DNA from: Rhodococcus wratislaviensis
GTDB taxonomy: Bacteria; Actinomycetota; Actinomycetes; Mycobacteriales; Mycobacteriaceae
DNA length: 64,000 nt
Assembly: GCF_900455735.1 (NCBI RefSeq)
Contig: NZ_UAUI01000022.1
Span: 372,001 to 436,000, forward strand
Direction of reading: 5' to 3'
In this document: positions 61,465 through 64,000 of the stretch, piece by piece
How the letters are laid out: every line of letters starts with the position of its first letter
How positions within the stretch are numbered: the stretch's first letter is position 1
Translations under genes and position numbers: made by a program
The notes under the pieces: model-generated
The model's input: the letters and a program-made list of their open reading frames with translations, nothing else
Told to the model about the DNA's origin: nothing
The model's database searches: none

Positions 61465-62736
61465 TTGACCATGTCACGCGGGGACGAATTCCGGCGCGGG
61501 TGGCCGACTCTGTCAGCGGCCGCCGTGGGTGTCGGCACCGGGGTCTCCGGGCTCGCCATCTACTCGGCGGGTCTGTTCACCAGCGATCTCGGTAGGGAGA
61601 TCGGCCTCAGCGCTGCGATGTACGGGCTGTCCATCACCTTGCTGACCTTCGGGATGGCACTCGCCGCCCCCGTCGTCGGGTACGCCGTCGACAAGTTCGG
61701 AGTCAAGGTGCCGACGATTGCCGGAGCACTATGTCTGGCAACCGGATTCGCCGCACTGGGAACGGTCGTGCACTCCGTGCCGGCCTACATGACAGCGATG
61801 GCGTTGATCGGATTCTTCGGTGCGAGTTCCGGACCGATTGCCTTCACCCGAGCAGTGAGCAGCTGGTTCGACCGCGCCAGAGGCCTCGCACTCGGCATCA
61901 CGATGATGGGAATGGGACTCTCCGGCGCCATCATTCCGGTCGCCATCGGCCGCGTCATCGAACTCGAAGGATGGCGACTCGGCTACCTCACGTTGGCCTG
62001 CATCGCGCTTGCCGGAACCCTCCCCACCCTCTTCCTCCTGAAGGTCGCACCCCGAAGCAGAAGTACGCAGGGCACGCCAGGCCGGCCGGCCGACGACGGC
62101 GACGACTTCGCCACCATCCGCAGGAACCCCCTCTACTGGCGACTGATTCTCACCTTCGGTCTGATGTCGGTCGCCTTCACCGGCCTCGTCCCGTACCTCG
62201 TCCCCATGCTTCGGCAGTACGGGATGAGCGTCGGCGGCGCGGCATCGATCGCTTCGATCATGGGACTCGCGGTCATTCTGAGCCGACTGGTGATCGGACT
62301 GCTCATCGACATCCTCCGGCCGACCGCGGTCGCAGCCTCGCTCTGCCTTCTGTGCGCCACCGGCGTCGTGCTGTTCGCAGTCGGCGGAGTCGGATTCGCC
62401 CCCGTCCTGGCCTTTACGCTGGGATGCATGCTCGGAGCCGAGCTGGATATGGTGGGCTACTTCACCTCCCGGTACTTCGGACTCGCCGCCTTCGGAAAGG
62501 CCTATGCGGGCCCCTACATGGCGTTCGTCCTCGGCGGCGGCATCGCGCCCTTGTGGGTCGGTGCCGTGGTGGACCGAACAGGAAGCTACACCGCAGTCCT
62601 CTACGTCGTCGCGGCGCTGACGGTGCTGTGCGCCGTGGCCTTCGTTGCCCTGCCGTCCCCGCGGGGACCGAGGCGGGTCACTCCCGACCCTTCCGAAACG
62701 AAGCCCACACCCGCCTCCGTCAACGCAGACCTCTGA
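61465..62736 (+). CDS. MFS transporter, oxalate:formate/monocarboxylate (NarK-like) type
   Basis: This 423-residue protein has twelve helices. Motif-A-like GYAVDKFGVKVPTIAG lies between helices 2 and 3, and SWFDRARGLALGITMMGMGLSGAI near residue 130 is the signature of the monocarboxylate/oxalate-formate group. TTG 61465 is the preferred start because AAAGGAG lies seven bases upstream; ATG 61471 would leave the site too far away. It likely imports the island's substrate. A separate copy of the island motif precedes it. Confidence 0.88.
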   Translation: MTMSRGDEFRRGWPTLSAAAVGVGTGVSGLAIYSAGLFTSDLGREIGLSAAMYGLSITLLTFGMALAAPVVGYAVDKFGVKVPTIAGALCLATGFAALGTVVHSVPAYMTAMALIGFFGASSGPIAFTRAVSSWFDRARGLALGITMMGMGLSGAIIPVAIGRVIELEGWRLGYLTLACIALAGTLPTLFLLKVAPRSRSTQGTPGRPADDGDDFATIRRNPLYWRLILTFGLMSVAFTGLVPYLVPMLRQYGMSVGGAASIASIMGLAVILSRLVIGLLIDILRPTAVAASLCLLCATGVVLFAVGGVGFAPVLAFTLGCMLGAELDMVGYFTSRYFGLAAFGKAYAGPYMAFVLGGGIAPLWVGAVVDRTGSYTAVLYVVAALTVLCAVAFVALPSPRGPRRVTPDPSETKPTPASVNADL

Positions 62737-62775
62737 CCACACACAACAGACAACGCTCCAGGAGAACCTCGTTTC

Positions 62776-63657
62776 ATGCGTATCGCCAACATCGACAACC
62801 GTGCAGCCCTTGTCATCGGAGAAGAGGGTTCCGAGCGAGGCGTCGACATCGCCCACGCCTCCCACGGCCGGTTCGAACCCGAACTGCCCGGCGTCTACCA
62901 GGCGTGGGCCGACATCACCGGATGGGCGGCCCAACAGGATCTTTCCGCCTTCGCCGACGAGAGCTTCCCGATCGACCGGTCCCTCCTCCGGGCACCGTCG
63001 CCGGCTCCCCGGCAGGTGTTCGCCGTCGGCCTGAACTACCACGCGCACGCCGCCGAATCCGGATTCGAATCCCCCACCCACCTGCCGCCGGTGTTCACCA
63101 AGTACGCCTCCAGCTTCACCGGCCCCGACACCGACGTCGTGATTCCCGCCGGCGGCAACGTCGACTGGGAGATCGAACTCGTCGCCGTCATCGGCCGCGA
63201 AACCAGCGGAATCGACGAGGCCGACGCCTGGTCCCACGTCGCCGGCCTGACCGCCGGCCAGGACATCTCCGAACGGATCACCCAGACCCGCGGTCCCGCA
63301 CCGCAATTCGGCCTCGGCAAGTCCTACGCCGGGTTCTCCCCACAAGGCCCCTGGCTGGTCACCCCGGACGAGTTCACCAATCCCGACGACCTCGAACTCG
63401 GCTGCACCATCGACGGCGAACAAGTCCAGAAAGGCCGCACCCGGGACCTGATCTTCCCCGTCCCGACGCTGATCGCCGCCCTCTCCCGCACCGTCACCCT
63501 CTACCCGGGAGACGTGATCTTCACCGGCACCCCCGCCGGCGTCGGTGTCGGCCGCAACCCGCAGCGGTTCCTGCAGGCCGGCGAGAAACTCGACAGCTGG
63601 ATCGACGGCATCGGTCAGCTGCACCAGCGGTTCGTCGCCCACCCCGACGCGAAGTAG
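62776..63657 (+). CDS. fumarylacetoacetate hydrolase-family protein
   Basis: This 293-residue FAH-fold protein has a short N-terminal domain and the catalytic barrel. Metal ligands are visible in SSFTGPDTDVVIP, VDWEIELVAVIGRE (the E-x-E ligand pair near residue 135) and TAGQDISERITQTRG near 160, and the C-terminal GDVIFTGTPAGVGVGR is the family hallmark. Members hydrolyse acylpyruvates or decarboxylate and isomerise meta-cleavage products. The ATG follows a CAGGAGAA site 40 bp after the MFS gene. With a VOC protein next it fits processing of a ring-cleavage product. Confidence 0.92.
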   Translation: MRIANIDNRAALVIGEEGSERGVDIAHASHGRFEPELPGVYQAWADITGWAAQQDLSAFADESFPIDRSLLRAPSPAPRQVFAVGLNYHAHAAESGFESPTHLPPVFTKYASSFTGPDTDVVIPAGGNVDWEIELVAVIGRETSGIDEADAWSHVAGLTAGQDISERITQTRGPAPQFGLGKSYAGFSPQGPWLVTPDEFTNPDDLELGCTIDGEQVQKGRTRDLIFPVPTLIAALSRTVTLYPGDVIFTGTPAGVGVGRNPQRFLQAGEKLDSWIDGIGQLHQRFVAHPDAK

Positions 63658-63668
63658 AGGACGCGATC

Positions 63669-64000
63669 ATGCCACTGCACGGACTGGGCAAGGTCACCCT
63701 CGGCGTCCCCAACGTCGACGACACCATCGCCTACTACACCGATTTCGGTCTCGGGCACCGCGGGGGCGGGGTGTTCGCCACCCGCAACGGCGGCGACCAA
63801 CTCGAGATCGTCCACGCGCCCACGCGTCGACTGGTCGAGTTGACGGTCGCCGCCGACGACCCCGACGACATCGCCGCGATCACGGGGCGGCTGAGCGGGC
63901 TCGGTGTGGCGATCGACCGGAACGGCACGTCCGTCGGTGCCGTCGAACCGGTCACCGGCACCCGGGTGCGGGTCGCAATCCGGCCCCGGATCGTGATCGA
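63669..64000 (+). CDS. VOC-superfamily protein, extradiol-dioxygenase-like (N-terminal part only)
   Basis: The window ends after 110 codons. The visible part begins MPLHGLGKVTLGVPNVDDTI and continues AYYTDFGLGHRGGGVFATRN, then DQLEIVHAPTRRLVELTVAA, the first vicinal-oxygen-chelate module typical of two-module extradiol dioxygenases. It starts 11 bp after the FAH gene, so they are co-transcribed. If complete it would probably be about 300 residues and act on a catechol-like intermediate. Metal ligands lie mostly beyond the window, so the catalytic type is unproven. Confidence 0.75.
   Translation, partial: MPLHGLGKVTLGVPNVDDTIAYYTDFGLGHRGGGVFATRNGGDQLEIVHAPTRRLVELTVAADDPDDIAAITGRLSGLGVAIDRNGTSVGAVEPVTGTRVRVAIRPRIVI

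Overview
The window reads as chromosomal DNA of a high-GC actinomycete. Rhodococcus, of the large-genome soil type (R. jostii/R. opacus), is the most likely genus. I infer this from the very high GC, frequent GTG starts and ATGA/GTGA overlaps, many TANNNT-N6-ATG/GTG leaderless promoters, and typical families: a Rv1747-like FHA-ABC exporter, an LppU-like envelope protein, an MmpL transporter, an ECF41 sigma factor, XPB helicase and many catabolic genes. I found no rRNA, tRNA or CRISPR.

Layout. 1-2853 and 7833-15934 hold two paralogous operons on the minus strand, each with an SsuABC/TauABC-type importer and a DszA/NtaA-type flavin monooxygenase. They look like scavenging systems for organic sulfur; the second has tandem duplicate binding proteins plus an MFS pump, a second luciferase-like enzyme and a GNAT acetyltransferase. 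Between them lie a ROK regulator, an LppU-like protein, XPB and a DUF3239 protein. 16215-20484 holds an ECF41 sigma factor with its usual carboxymuconolactone-decarboxylase partner and a matching promoter, then an aminotransferase, an AraC regulator and a VOC protein. 20547-24006 is a zinc alcohol dehydrogenase broken twice: by an 11-bp tandem duplication and by a 2.4-kb IS607-like element with an intact TnpB nuclease and a decayed TnpA.

24095-36492 carries a LysE exporter facing a lone ectoine hydroxylase, an MmpL transporter, alkB under a LexA box, a DAHP synthase behind a Tyr-Phe-Trp-Phe leader peptide, an ABC-2 exporter with a two-component system, and metE behind a cobalamin riboswitch. 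36536-44042 is a compact catabolic cluster: AraC, GntP permease, class III CoA-transferase, HMG-CoA-lyase-like enzyme, D-2-hydroxyacid dehydrogenase, glycerate kinase, IclR. The logic fits a hydroxymethyl-branched dicarboxylate (itatartarate is the simplest candidate) cut to acetyl-CoA and hydroxypyruvate, which would leave as 2-phosphoglycerate. I regard this as the best candidate for an undescribed system.

44366-55597 is mostly housekeeping or envelope functions: a DIP1984 protein, a ClpC-type chaperone with a HAIR operator, an arginase-fold hydrolase, a KimA potassium transporter, a flavin hydroxylase, a frameshifted FetB and the FHA-ABC exporter. 55616-64000 is a LysR-linked catabolic island (AhpD-like protein, alpha/beta hydrolase, flavin hydroxylase, amidohydrolase, MFS, FAH hydrolase, VOC protein cut by the window end). 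Three of its intergenic regions carry a shared, identically spaced motif, probably the LysR operator. Coding starts were chosen from ribosome-binding sites, leaderless -10 boxes, overlaps and family length; function calls rest on motifs I could read by eye.
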